The position numbers and the translations under genes are program-made. The notes under the pieces are model-generated. The model was not told the origin of the DNA. It saw nothing but the letters and a program-made list of their open reading frames with translations, and ran no database searches. 8,890 bases of DNA from assembly GCA_041605955.1 (NCBI GenBank), contig JBFIXI010000108.1:1-8890 (forward strand), given 5' to 3'. The DNA is from JAHEJX01 sp041605955. Lineage in GTDB: Bacteria; Actinomycetota; Acidimicrobiia; Spongiisociales; UBA5794. How positions within the stretch are numbered: position 1 is the first letter of the stretch; each line of letters starts with the position of its first letter. Positions 1 to 7,138 of the stretch are shown here, piece by piece.

Positions 1-468
1 TCCGTCCTGAGGCGGCGATTCAAAGGTAGATGTCTCCGCTGGAAACCCAAGCACCGCAGGGTGAATCGGTAGCTTGACCGGACGCCAAGTCGGGAAGTGC
101 CACCGGTTTCCCAAACCGCTTCCAGCGAACCACGGATGCGTTACCCCGCATCAGGCGTGTCTGGCCGCACATAGACACGGCCCCGGACTTGACAGGACTG
201 GGCCGAACCTGCGCGCTATCCGGCAATCGGCTCGGACTGGAACGTCGATCAGCTGGCGGCGCCGCTTTCCCACTACGCGTAGCTAACTCGGCTGACACTG
301 CTGGAGCGTTCCAGGTCGGGAGCTTGTGATAGGTGCCGGTGGCTTTGGACCCTACTGGTCGAGTGTTTCGAGCGTCATCATTGACACCGGAAACGGTTTG
401 GCTAGGCGTTCGACCCACGTGTTTCCCGCTTGGCATGACCGAGACCTGCGCCGACCGAGGGAGTCTGT
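1..468. other. Leading stretch without a supported gene
   Basis: No coding region here convinces me. A reverse-strand frame stays open across 20-436, but its translation is rich in Ser, Pro, Arg and Thr, shows no domain I recognise, has no clear ribosome binding site and uses third positions that are not strongly G/C, unlike the real genes downstream. Short forward frames run in from the left edge and stop by base 72; they could be the tail of an upstream gene but are too short to judge. The last 90 bases hold the probable promoter and ribosome binding site of the oxidoreductase gene. Confidence 0.5.
381..409 (+). promoter_or_regulatory. Possible sigma-70-type promoter of the oxidoreductase gene
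   Basis: A perfect TTGACA lies at 381-386. At 16-17 bases beyond it is only a weak -10-like sequence, TAGGCG at 403-408. It lies about 60 bases ahead of the ATG at 469, a sensible distance. The -35 match is exact but the -10 match is poor, so this is a candidate only. Confidence 0.3.
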
Positions 469-1506
469 ATGAAACAGGTCAAGAATCGTCGCGTCGTCGT
501 GTCGCAGCATGGCGGGCCGGACGTGTTGCACGTGGTGGAAGAGGATCTCCCCGAGCCCGGGGCCGGCGAGGTTCGGGTGGAGGTCCTGGCCGCCGGGGTC
601 TCCGCCTTCGACCTCATGTACCGACGCTGGCGTTTTCTCCCCGGGAGTCCACGCGTCCCGTTCACCCTGGGCGAAGACGTCGTCGGAGTAGTGGACAAGC
701 TGGGCGAAGGAGTGTCATCCCACGAGCCGGGGCAAACCGTTGCCGGCGGGACGTGGGCTCGCGGCGTCGGCGGCGGCTACACGGAATACATCTGCCTGCG
801 CGCGAGCGAGGTGGTACCCGTCCCCTCGGACCTGGATCCTGCCGAGGCCGTCTGCTTGGTGGTGAACTACCTCACCGCGCACTACCACCTGCACCAGTTC
901 GCTGGGGTCCGGAGTGGCGAACGCGTCCTCATCCACGGGGCGGCGGGAGGAGTAGGGACCGCTCTACTCCAACTCGGCAAGCTGGCCGGGTTGGAGCTAT
1001 ACGGCACGGCGTCCCGGCACAACCACGAGCTGGTGTCCGCACTGGGAGCCACCCCGATCGACTACCTCACCGAGGACTTCGTCGAGCGCATCCGTAGCCT
1101 CACCGGCGATGGGGTGGACGCCGTGGTCGACCCCGTCGGCGGCGCAAAGCACCTGTGGCGTTCCTACCGAGCCCTGGGCAAAGGCGGGCGGCTGGTCTGG
1201 TTGGGCTCGGCCGCGACGAAGAAGCAGGGAGTGTGGGTTGGCCTGCTCAGCGTGCTGATGCTGTATCTGCTCAAGCTCATTCCCGACGGCAAGCAGGTGC
1301 CGACCTGTCCAACTTTGGGGAAGTTCGCCGAGGCGCACCGCGAGTGGTATCGCGAGACGCTGACCGAGCTCCTCGACTACCTGGCAGCGGGCAAGATCAA
1401 ACCCGTGGTGGCGGAGCGGATCCCATTGGTCGAAGCGGCTCGTGCCCATGAGCTGCTCGAGCGCGGCGGACACATGGGCAAAATGGTTCTGGTTACCGGT
1501 GCATAG
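469..1506 (+). CDS. Zinc-independent medium-chain dehydrogenase/reductase, quinone-oxidoreductase-like
   Basis: A 345-residue cytoplasmic enzyme of the medium-chain dehydrogenase/reductase superfamily, expected to reduce a quinone or an activated C=C bond with NAD(P)H. The N-terminal GroES-like domain (about residues 20-120) contains the AAGVSAFDLMYRRW segment where zinc alcohol dehydrogenases carry a zinc-ligand cysteine; no Cys is present and the structural-zinc cysteine cluster is also missing. The Rossmann domain shows the nucleotide-binding motif HGAAGGVGTA at 156-165 and VVDPVGG at 219-225, as in quinone oxidoreductases. The residues after the second strand (ASRHNHE, 181-187) lack the acidic residue usual for NAD preference, hinting at NADPH. 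Length is normal for the family. The ATG has a good ribosome binding site, GAGGGAG at 457-463, five bases upstream. The gene stands alone; the exact substrate cannot be told. Confidence 0.9.
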   Translation: MKQVKNRRVVVSQHGGPDVLHVVEEDLPEPGAGEVRVEVLAAGVSAFDLMYRRWRFLPGSPRVPFTLGEDVVGVVDKLGEGVSSHEPGQTVAGGTWARGVGGGYTEYICLRASEVVPVPSDLDPAEAVCLVVNYLTAHYHLHQFAGVRSGERVLIHGAAGGVGTALLQLGKLAGLELYGTASRHNHELVSALGATPIDYLTEDFVERIRSLTGDGVDAVVDPVGGAKHLWRSYRALGKGGRLVWLGSAATKKQGVWVGLLSVLMLYLLKLIPDGKQVPTCPTLGKFAEAHREWYRETLTELLDYLAAGKIKPVVAERIPLVEAARAHELLERGGHMGKMVLVTGA

Positions 1507-2158
1507 CCAGCATCTCTGAAGCACTCATCTTTGGGTGACGGCAGCGAGTGGCGGCTTCGCAGGTCACCTCGTGCGTGACACCGTCCCGGGCCCATATAGA
1601 CGCCAAAGAAGCTCCGCTCACATCGTCCGCGGCGCCGCCATCGGCCACTCGGCGCTCCCCCTACCGCAATCTGGAATCCGGCCGCTCAGGTAGCGCATAA
1701 CGACGCCGAGGCAAGCCCGCCCCAAAAGGTCTGCGGCGCTCAGTAACCGGCACGATGGGCGGGTGATCGTCGAGGCCGGGCTCGATGGAGCCGCGCACCG
1801 AACGCGCGGCCGCGTGGCGCCGTCGGTCGGGCTGCGAGGGGGCGCTCGCGACGTGCCGTTCACGAGCACTCGGCGGAATGTGCGATATGGCTCAGAGCGG
1901 GTGATCGGCTCGGCTTCATGGGGGGATGCCGTCGTGTCAGCGTATTGAGGCTGGCTTCCACCGGAGAAGACTTTGGTGCACGTGGACGCGAGAACTTTGG
2001 CGTGGTTAGCCACCGGCTGGCGCCCGCCAGGTTGACATGAGCCTCGGATAGTGGTCCACCCGATTACCGGGGCCCCGTCAAGGTAAGGGCCGTTGGGCCC
2101 TGTTCCATAGCTCGGCAACAACGTATCGTGGAAGAGCGCCGATGGGGAGAAGCGCGGT
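1507..2158. other. Long intergenic stretch, no supported gene
   Basis: About 650 bases between the oxidoreductase and the lipoprotein pair. Several frames are open here (for example reverse 1618-2328, which runs into the next gene, and forward 1763-1948), but none gives a recognisable domain or a convincing start, so I do not call them. Visible structure: a 6-base inverted repeat (1534-1539 with 1563-1568) after the oxidoreductase stop; the palindrome CGGGGCCCCG at 2068-2077; and a hairpin AGGGCC-GTTG-GGCCCT at 2086-2101, which would fall in the leader of the next gene. A TTGACA occurs at 2032-2037 but lacks a -10 at proper spacing. The area could hold a decayed gene or a leader RNA; I cannot tell. 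Confidence 0.45.
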
Positions 2159-4114
2159 TTGGCCACTCGCGTCCGGTACGGGATCCTGGTTGTTGCGTTC
2201 ACCGTGGTGCTGAGTGCCTGCGGAGGCAACGTCACCGAGTCCGAAGAGTACGTGGGTCTTCGCGGCGAACGAGACGAGCTCGCGTCCGAGTTCGTCGAGC
2301 TGATGAGCGACGTTCGAGCAGTCAGCACCGATCTCGAGACGGCGGAGGCAGATCTCGAGGCTGCTCAGGCATCGCTCGCCGATGCGGAGTCGGCCTTGTC
2401 GGTTACGCAGCAAGCGCTTTCAGACGCAGAGTCAGCCAGCGCGGAGATCTCGAGCGCGCTCGTCGACGCCGAAGCGGAGAAGGAGAGACTGAACACCGAG
2501 TTGGCTGCCGCCGCGCTCAGGCAAGCACGGGCTACCTTCGGGCCCGTTGTCGTTGCCGCTACCGACTGCGACTACGGCGGTGTGATCTCCAGGATCGAGG
2601 CACTCGATGCCCTCACCGTCCGGTTCACCTTGTGCCGGCCGGAAGCTGCTTTCCGCGAGATCGTCGCCTTCACGCCGTTCGGCATCCAGCCGGCTGAGCA
2701 CCTTGCGGCGACCGGTGGCGCGCCGCTCGACAACCCGATTGGGACCGGCCCGTGGTCGCTCACCAACTGGGCACGGGGCGACAGCATCACGTTTGATCGT
2801 TTCGACGATTACTGGGGCGAACCGGCTCCGTACCGTCGACTCGTATTCCGGTGGGCGCGTCAGGCTGCCGAACGTCTGGTGGAACTGGAGTCCGGCAACG
2901 TGGACCAGATCAGCTTTGTCGGCGACGGCGACTTCGACACAGTCAGAAGCGACGGCAGTCTCAGGTTGCTCCCGGTTATCAACCCGAACACGATGTACCT
3001 GGGGATGACATCCCAGCTCAACGCGTTCGGAGCAGTTCCGGGCGGCGACACGGTGTTCGCAGACCCCCAAGTGCGCAGGGCGATCGCGTTGGGCATCGAC
3101 CGCCAGCGCATCGTTGACAACTTCTATCCGGAGGGGTCGATCACGGCCTCGCACTTCACGCCGTGCTCCATCGAGAACGCGTGCGGTGGCGAGGAGTGGT
3201 ACGACTTCGACCCGGCGGCAGCCAAGGCCCTCTTGACCGAGGCAGGGTTCCCCGACGGGTTCGAGACGAGAATCTTCTACCGCGACGTGATCCGCGGCTA
3301 CCTGCCCACACCGGGTGATGTGGCCGCCGATATCCAGGCTCAGCTCGCTGACAACCTGGGCATTGCGACCGACGTAGTGGTGATGGAGTCGGGTCAGTTC
3401 ATCGACGAGTCGACCAACGGTCGCCTCGACGGGCTGTACCTGCTCGGATGGAGTGCGGACTACCCGCACGTGACAAACTTCCTCGACTTCCACTTCGGCA
3501 AGTCGAACCCGCAGTTCGGCAACCCGCACCCGGAGATCTACGAGCTGCTCGAAGAGGGCTCCCAGATCACCGATACGGCTCCCGCGGCTCCGGTCTACGA
3601 GGCTGCCAACAACGCCATCCGCGAGATGGTGCCGATGGTGCCGATCGCTCACGGCGCTTCTGCGTCGGCTGCTTTGGCCACGGTCGAAGGCGCGCATTTC
3701 CGTCCGTTCGGTGCCCCGCTGTTCCACAGGGTCAACCCGGGCAAGGACACGTTCGTGTTCATGCAGAACGCTGAGCCGCTCAGCCTGTACTGCGCAGACG
3801 AGACCGACGGCGAGTCTTTGGCGGCGTGCCAGCAGGTGGTCGAGCCGCTGTTGGGCTATGCCCTCGACTCGGGAGTCGTTGAGCCCCGGCTGGCGAGGGC
3901 CTGCACCGCCAATGCAGACGCCACCGAGTGGACCTGCACGATCCGGGAGGGCGTGAAGTACCACGACGGCTCCTACCTCGACGCCAACGACGTTGTCGTC
4001 TCGTGGCGGGCCGGGCTGGTTTCCACCGATCCGCTGCACACAGGGAACAGGGGGACATTCGATTACTACGCGTACCTATGGGGCCGCCTGATCCCCCAGG
4101 ACGCGGGTGAGTGA
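2159..4114 (+). CDS. Lipoprotein with coiled-coil stalk and circularly permuted family 5 solute-binding domain
   Basis: A 651-residue secreted lipoprotein. Residues 1-20 are a lipoprotein signal peptide ending in LSAC, with Cys21 as the lipid anchor. Residues about 25-120 form a coiled coil; nine heptads with Leu/Ala in core positions can be read from 58 to 120. The rest is a family 5 (SBP_bac_5, DppA/OppA-like) ligand-binding protein in permuted order. Residues ~124-527 match the middle and C-terminal part of the family: LTVRFTLCRPE (152-162), NPIGTGPWSL (192-201), DDYWGE (216-221), VRRAIALGIDRQRIVD (305-320) and VEGAHFRPFG (509-518). Residues ~529-645 match the normal N-terminal part: TFVFMQNAEPLSLYC, TCTIREGVKYHDGS and LDANDVVVSW. 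The start is TTG, with GGGGAGA at 2144-2150 eight bases upstream; an in-frame stop at 2108-2110 bounds the frame and no better in-frame start lies between. It overlaps the next gene by four bases. No permease is adjacent. The ligand may be a peptide, but this is unproven. Confidence 0.88.
   Translation: MATRVRYGILVVAFTVVLSACGGNVTESEEYVGLRGERDELASEFVELMSDVRAVSTDLETAEADLEAAQASLADAESALSVTQQALSDAESASAEISSALVDAEAEKERLNTELAAAALRQARATFGPVVVAATDCDYGGVISRIEALDALTVRFTLCRPEAAFREIVAFTPFGIQPAEHLAATGGAPLDNPIGTGPWSLTNWARGDSITFDRFDDYWGEPAPYRRLVFRWARQAAERLVELESGNVDQISFVGDGDFDTVRSDGSLRLLPVINPNTMYLGMTSQLNAFGAVPGGDTVFADPQVRRAIALGIDRQRIVDNFYPEGSITASHFTPCSIENACGGEEWYDFDPAAAKALLTEAGFPDGFETRIFYRDVIRGYLPTPGDVAADIQAQLADNLGIATDVVVMESGQFIDESTNGRLDGLYLLGWSADYPHVTNFLDFHFGKSNPQFGNPHPEIYELLEEGSQITDTAPAAPVYEAANNAIREMVPMVPIAHGASASAALATVEGAHFRPFGAPLFHRVNPGKDTFVFMQNAEPLSLYCADETDGESLAACQQVVEPLLGYALDSGVVEPRLARACTANADATEWTCTIREGVKYHDGSYLDANDVVVSWRAGLVSTDPLHTGNRGTFDYYAYLWGRLIPQDAGE
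2219..2512 (+). repeat. Anchor and coiled-coil stalk module, copy 1
   Basis: Codons for residues 21-118 of the first lipoprotein. They align without a gap to the same 98-residue stretch of the second lipoprotein (4177-4470). I count 47 of 98 identical residues, highest at the two ends. At the lipobox the DNA itself is nearly identical: 29 of 31 bases match between 2212-2242 and 4170-4200. This indicates a duplicated module. Confidence 0.85.
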
Positions 4115-5598
4115 AGATGAACACTCGGCTCCATATCGTGATCTGGATGCTGGGGTTCGCCTTGCTGGCGAGTGCCTGCGGTGACAACGTCACCGAGTCC
4201 AGCGAATACCTGGATCTCGCTGGTGAACGCGACGAGATCGCGTCCGAGCTGGCCGATGCGAAGGGCGTGCTATCAGCGATTCGAAGCGATCTCGATTCGA
4301 CACAGGCCGATCTCGAGACGGCGCAGTCATCTGTCGCCGAGACGAAGGCGTCGCTGTCGGCTGCCGAAGAGGCGCTTGCTGCCGCTCAGTCATCCAAGGC
4401 CGGGCTCGCGACTGCGCTCGCCGCCGCCGAATCAGAGATCGAGAGGCGCGCGGCCGAGCTTGCCGCCTCTCAACGCGGAGCTCTTCCGGGTGGCGGAGCG
4501 GCAACACCTGACGGCGTGCTTGCGGACATTTCTCTACGCGGCTACTACGTTCAACCGGGCGCCCGAGCCATCGATGAGAGCGGCCTCAGCTCGCTCGTAA
4601 CGACCGCTGCTGCTGAAGGAACGCAGTTGATGATCGTCATCTTGGACGAAGACCCAGCGGAGGGCGCAATCGATTTTGCCGATGCGGTGCTGGACGGCGT
4701 CGGCGAGGGAACAGTGATTGTTCTCACCCGTTCCGGCTTTGTAGGGGTGTCGAGTACGGAGTTCAGTGAGGCCCAACTCGATGCAGCGCTCGACGCCGCC
4801 GACGCACGCGGTGGCAGCGACTTGAACTACCTCAGCAGCTTCGCCGAAAGCATCAGCCAGGAGATGGACAACAAGGTGGCGGACTTGGGGGGGCGCACTG
4901 TCACGGTCGGCGTCGAGAACGCCTACCTGCCGTTCAACTACATCCTGCCTGGTGAGTCAGAGGGCCAGGGTTGGGACTACGACGCCTGGCGGGAGATCTG
5001 CCGGCTACTGAACTGCGAAGCCGAGTTCGTCGAGGTCGGGTGGCCCATGATCCTGGACCAGGTCGCCAACGGGCATCTCGACGCCGGCGCCGACGGTATC
5101 TCGATTACCGACGAGCGCAAGCAGCGTATGGCGTTCTCCAACGCCTACATGGCGGTGGAGCAGAAGTTCATGATCAAGCTCGACGATGACCGCTACGCAA
5201 CGGCCGACGACGTGATCAACAGCGACGCCCTGGTCGGCACACAGGTCGGCAATACCAACTTCGAGCTAGCCGAAGAGCTGGTGGGAACTCGCCGGGTCAA
5301 GGGGTTCAACCAGCTCGGCCTCGCGGTGCAGGCTCTGACCGGAGGCGACGTGGACGCAGTGATCATCGACGACACGGCCGGGCTCGGCTACCTCGGCGAA
5401 GACGCCGATCAGGTTAAGTTGGTAGACGGCGCGCTGCGGACCGACCCGCTCGGGTTCATCTTCCCACTCGACAGCGACCTCGTCGCTCCCGTCAATGCGG
5501 CGCTCGCCGAGATGGCCTCCAGCGGTTTCCTCGACAGGCTCGCGAGGTCGTACTTCACGGAGAGCTTCACGGTTACCTACGACGACCTCGAAGGCTGA
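4111..5598 (+). CDS. Lipoprotein with coiled-coil stalk, TPM-like domain and family 3 (amino-acid type) solute-binding domain
   Basis: A 495-residue secreted lipoprotein. The signal peptide ends in LASAC with Cys23 as anchor. A coiled coil fills about 27-122 (heptads from 60). Residues ~136-232 resemble the TPM/YgcG-like fold: an alpha/beta segment with GYYVQPGA, a LMIVILDEDP strand and a GEGTVIVL strand. Residues ~260-486 are a family 3 solute-binding domain (SBP_bac_3): TVTVGVENAYLPFNY (263-277), DAGADGISITDERKQRMAFS (324-343) with Arg336 at the usual ligand-carboxylate position, GTQVGNTNFE (376-385), and VDAVIIDDTAG (414-424) with Asp at the usual amino-group site. An amino acid or similar small polar ligand is therefore likely. 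The GTG start overlaps the previous stop as GTGA, suggesting translational coupling; an ATG two codons later (4117), with GGGTGA six bases upstream, is an equally good start. The TPM call is less sure than the family 3 call. No permease is adjacent. Confidence 0.87.
   Translation: MKMNTRLHIVIWMLGFALLASACGDNVTESSEYLDLAGERDEIASELADAKGVLSAIRSDLDSTQADLETAQSSVAETKASLSAAEEALAAAQSSKAGLATALAAAESEIERRAAELAASQRGALPGGGAATPDGVLADISLRGYYVQPGARAIDESGLSSLVTTAAAEGTQLMIVILDEDPAEGAIDFADAVLDGVGEGTVIVLTRSGFVGVSSTEFSEAQLDAALDAADARGGSDLNYLSSFAESISQEMDNKVADLGGRTVTVGVENAYLPFNYILPGESEGQGWDYDAWREICRLLNCEAEFVEVGWPMILDQVANGHLDAGADGISITDERKQRMAFSNAYMAVEQKFMIKLDDDRYATADDVINSDALVGTQVGNTNFELAEELVGTRRVKGFNQLGLAVQALTGGDVDAVIIDDTAGLGYLGEDADQVKLVDGALRTDPLGFIFPLDSDLVAPVNAALAEMASSGFLDRLARSYFTESFTVTYDDLEG
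4177..4470 (+). repeat. Anchor and coiled-coil stalk module, copy 2
   Basis: Codons for residues 23-120 of the second lipoprotein, a gapless match to the stalk of the first (2219-2512). Both copies begin with the anchor Cys, share NVTES and GERDE blocks just after it, and then carry nine heptads ending in ELAA. After this point the two proteins are unrelated. Confidence 0.85.
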
Positions 5599-5636
5599 TC
5601 GACTTCCACGATTATCGACCATGTCGCATCCCGATG

Positions 5637-5655
5637 CGGCCGCGGACCGCGGCCG
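5637..5655 (+). terminator. Strong GC hairpin after the lipoprotein pair, possible terminator
   Basis: A perfect inverted repeat: CGGCCGCGG, one base, then CCGCGGCCG, starting 38 bases after the stop of the second lipoprotein gene. It would fold into a very stable GC stem. No T-run follows, so it is not a classical intrinsic terminator; in high-GC bacteria such stems may still end or protect transcripts. Confidence 0.4.
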
Positions 5656-5706
5656 GTCGCGTATGCCTCTGGTCATCTCGTCGGGTGCGGGCGGCTGGTG
5701 GCGAGG

Positions 5707-5714
5707 TCGAATCC
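5707..5714. repeat. Target-site duplication, left copy
   Basis: TCGAATCC directly outside the left inverted repeat of the ISL3 element. It is identical to the eight bases outside the right end (7139-7146). Eight bases is the usual duplication length of the ISL3 family. Confidence 0.93.
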
Positions 5715-5738
5715 GGCTCTACGCGTTTGAGTGGGGAG
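5715..5738. repeat. Left terminal inverted repeat of the ISL3 element
   Basis: 24 bases starting GGCTCTACGCG and ending AGTGGGGAG. It matches the reverse complement of 7115-7138 at 21 of 24 positions (mismatches at positions 12, 14 and 15). The transposase stop codon (reverse-strand TAG at 5719-5721) lies inside this repeat. Confidence 0.93.
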
Positions 5739-7026
5739 CACGGGCTCGGATGTGGGGTGTGGGGAGCCGGTTCCAGTTGATGCCGCCGGTGTGGAGGAGC
5801 ACTCTGAGCCGGTAGTGCTGGAATCGTTTGAAGCCGTGGCCGCAGCGCTTCACTTTCTTGACCAGGAGGTTGAGTCCTTCGGTGGGTCCATTGGAGGCGC
5901 CGGTGGTGTGGTGGGCGAGGATCTCGGTGCGCCACCGTCCCAGGGTGCGGCCCAGGGTTTGGATCTCGTCGACGTCGTCGGCGAGGCAGCCGATGATGGC
6001 TTTGTCGATGAGCAGGGCGGCCTCATCGGGTCGGTCGGCGAGGTAGATGTCACGGACAGATTCTTTGGCCAACCAGGCGCCGAGCACCTCATCTGCTGGG
6101 TCTCCGACCCGCAGCCCCAGCAGCATCCGGTCCGAGCCTCGCTCGTCGAGCCGCTCCGATCCCTTCAGCAGCAGCTTGCGGATCCGGTACAGCGGGTCGT
6201 CTTTGCGGCCCCGATGCCCGAGGGTCTCGTTCTGGACCCGGCGCCGCACCTGGTCGAGGCAGCGGTTGGCGACCCGCACGACGTGAAACGGATCCGCCAC
6301 CCTGGTGGCGTGATCCAGCAGCGGCGACAGGCCGGCCCGGTACGACTCGGCCAGGTCGATCGCTACCGTTTCGACCGCCTGACGCCATGCAGGGTCCCGA
6401 TCCGCCAGCCAGTCCTTGACGTCTGCGGCGTCGTTGCCTTTCACCAGGTCGATCATGATCCGCCGCTCCAGGTCGACGAACCCGGTCACATACTCGGTGG
6501 GGTGGGCCCGGTTCGCTTTCAGGAACGACGTCTCGTCCAACCCCAACATCGTCACCGTCCCCACTCGGGCCGGGTCCTCGACCAGCGGGGTGCCGTGTTC
6601 GGTCACCGCGTTCATCACCGTCCACCACTCCACCCCGAACTCCCGGGCCAGCTGCGCCACCGGCCGGGCGTTGGCACCCACCTGGCGGCACATCTCCCAG
6701 CCGGCCCGCCGGGTCAACACCGTCCGCGGTGACACCGCCGTAGAGGTCTCGGTCCAGGTCTTCGCCGGGCACGAGCTGCGGCGGCACCGCCACCGCCGCT
6801 TGGCCCACACCAACCGACTGGGACGCCCGAAACACGGCAGATCCCGGATGTGGCGATCCACCCGATCCTGAGCTTCGGCCCGCTGCCCACACCCCGCACA
6901 GCTGGTCACCTCAGCGGTCGTCTCGACCCGAACGACCACCTCGAGGTCGTCCTCGGTAACCGCCAGCACCCGGAACCCGTCCAAGCCGAGCAGCGCCTCC
7001 GCCAAGCCGATACCGTGAACGCTCAT
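5719..7026 (-). CDS. ISL3-family transposase (DDE type)
   Basis: A full-length 435-residue transposase that would bind the element's ends and move it by DDE chemistry. The N-terminal zinc-binding part has Cys43/Cys46 (SCAGCG) and Cys81/Cys86 (CRRSSC). A helix-turn-helix-like segment follows at about 120-142 (RPVAQLAREFGVEWWTVMNA). The catalytic triad can be read as Asp164 in MLGLDETSF, Asp224 in VAIDLAESY and Glu383 in SNGPTEGLN, the latter followed by the family's LLVKKVKRCGHGF block. The ATG at 7024-7026 has GGGAGA (forward 7033-7038) six bases upstream. No frameshift or stop is visible, so the enzyme is probably functional. Confidence 0.95.
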   Translation of the reverse strand: MSVHGIGLAEALLGLDGFRVLAVTEDDLEVVVRVETTAEVTSCAGCGQRAEAQDRVDRHIRDLPCFGRPSRLVWAKRRWRCRRSSCPAKTWTETSTAVSPRTVLTRRAGWEMCRQVGANARPVAQLAREFGVEWWTVMNAVTEHGTPLVEDPARVGTVTMLGLDETSFLKANRAHPTEYVTGFVDLERRIMIDLVKGNDAADVKDWLADRDPAWRQAVETVAIDLAESYRAGLSPLLDHATRVADPFHVVRVANRCLDQVRRRVQNETLGHRGRKDDPLYRIRKLLLKGSERLDERGSDRMLLGLRVGDPADEVLGAWLAKESVRDIYLADRPDEAALLIDKAIIGCLADDVDEIQTLGRTLGRWRTEILAHHTTGASNGPTEGLNLLVKKVKRCGHGFKRFQHYRLRVLLHTGGINWNRLPTPHIRARAPHSNA

Positions 7027-7114
7027 CAGGGGTCTCCCATCGTTTCGAGCCGTTGAACAGCCCGAAGGATGGCGAGGCCCCTGACCTCACCGCAGGATTA
7101 TCAACACCACCCCA

Positions 7115-7138
7115 CTCCCCACTTCATCGCGTAGAGCC
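7115..7138. repeat. Right terminal inverted repeat of the ISL3 element
   Basis: Partner of 5715-5738; its reverse complement starts GGCTCTACGCG. This end lies upstream of the transposase start, about 90 bases away. Confidence 0.93.

Larger units (their letters stand above)
5715..7138 (-). mobile_element. Complete ISL3-family insertion sequence (1424 bp)
   Basis: The element has one full transposase gene on the reverse strand, 24-base imperfect terminal inverted repeats starting GGCTCTACGCG, and a perfect 8-base target duplication (TCGAATCC). Ends beginning GGCTCT are typical of ISL3. It lies between two convergent genes: 5598 is the stop of the forward lipoprotein and 7174 the stop of the reverse TPR gene, so neither is broken. 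Intact ends, an intact reading frame and an exact duplication suggest a fairly recent, possibly still active, insertion. Confidence 0.95.

Noticed and set aside
20..436. 138-codon open reverse frame
   Set aside because: No recognisable domain, low-complexity Ser/Pro/Arg/Thr composition, no clear ribosome binding site and third positions unlike the real genes; I cannot support it as coding.
2032..2037. TTGACA as the -35 of a promoter for the lipoprotein pair
   Set aside because: No acceptable -10 at 16-18 bases; the nearest similar sequence (GATAGT at 2047) is only nine bases away.
2432..4039. 535-codon open reverse frame opposite the first lipoprotein gene
   Set aside because: It is the antisense of a well-supported gene with strong codon bias; its translation is Arg/Val/Gly/Asp-rich with no motifs. 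Long antisense frames are expected in GC-rich DNA.
5707..5714. TCGAATCC resembles the T-loop of a tRNA, suggesting insertion into a tRNA gene
   Set aside because: Rejoining the flanks without the IS gives no acceptor stem, D-arm or anticodon arm; the sequence is simply the 8-base target duplication.
5731..6732. 333-codon open forward frame opposite the transposase
   Set aside because: Antisense shadow of the ISL3 transposase, whose DDE and zinc motifs clearly fix the real frame.
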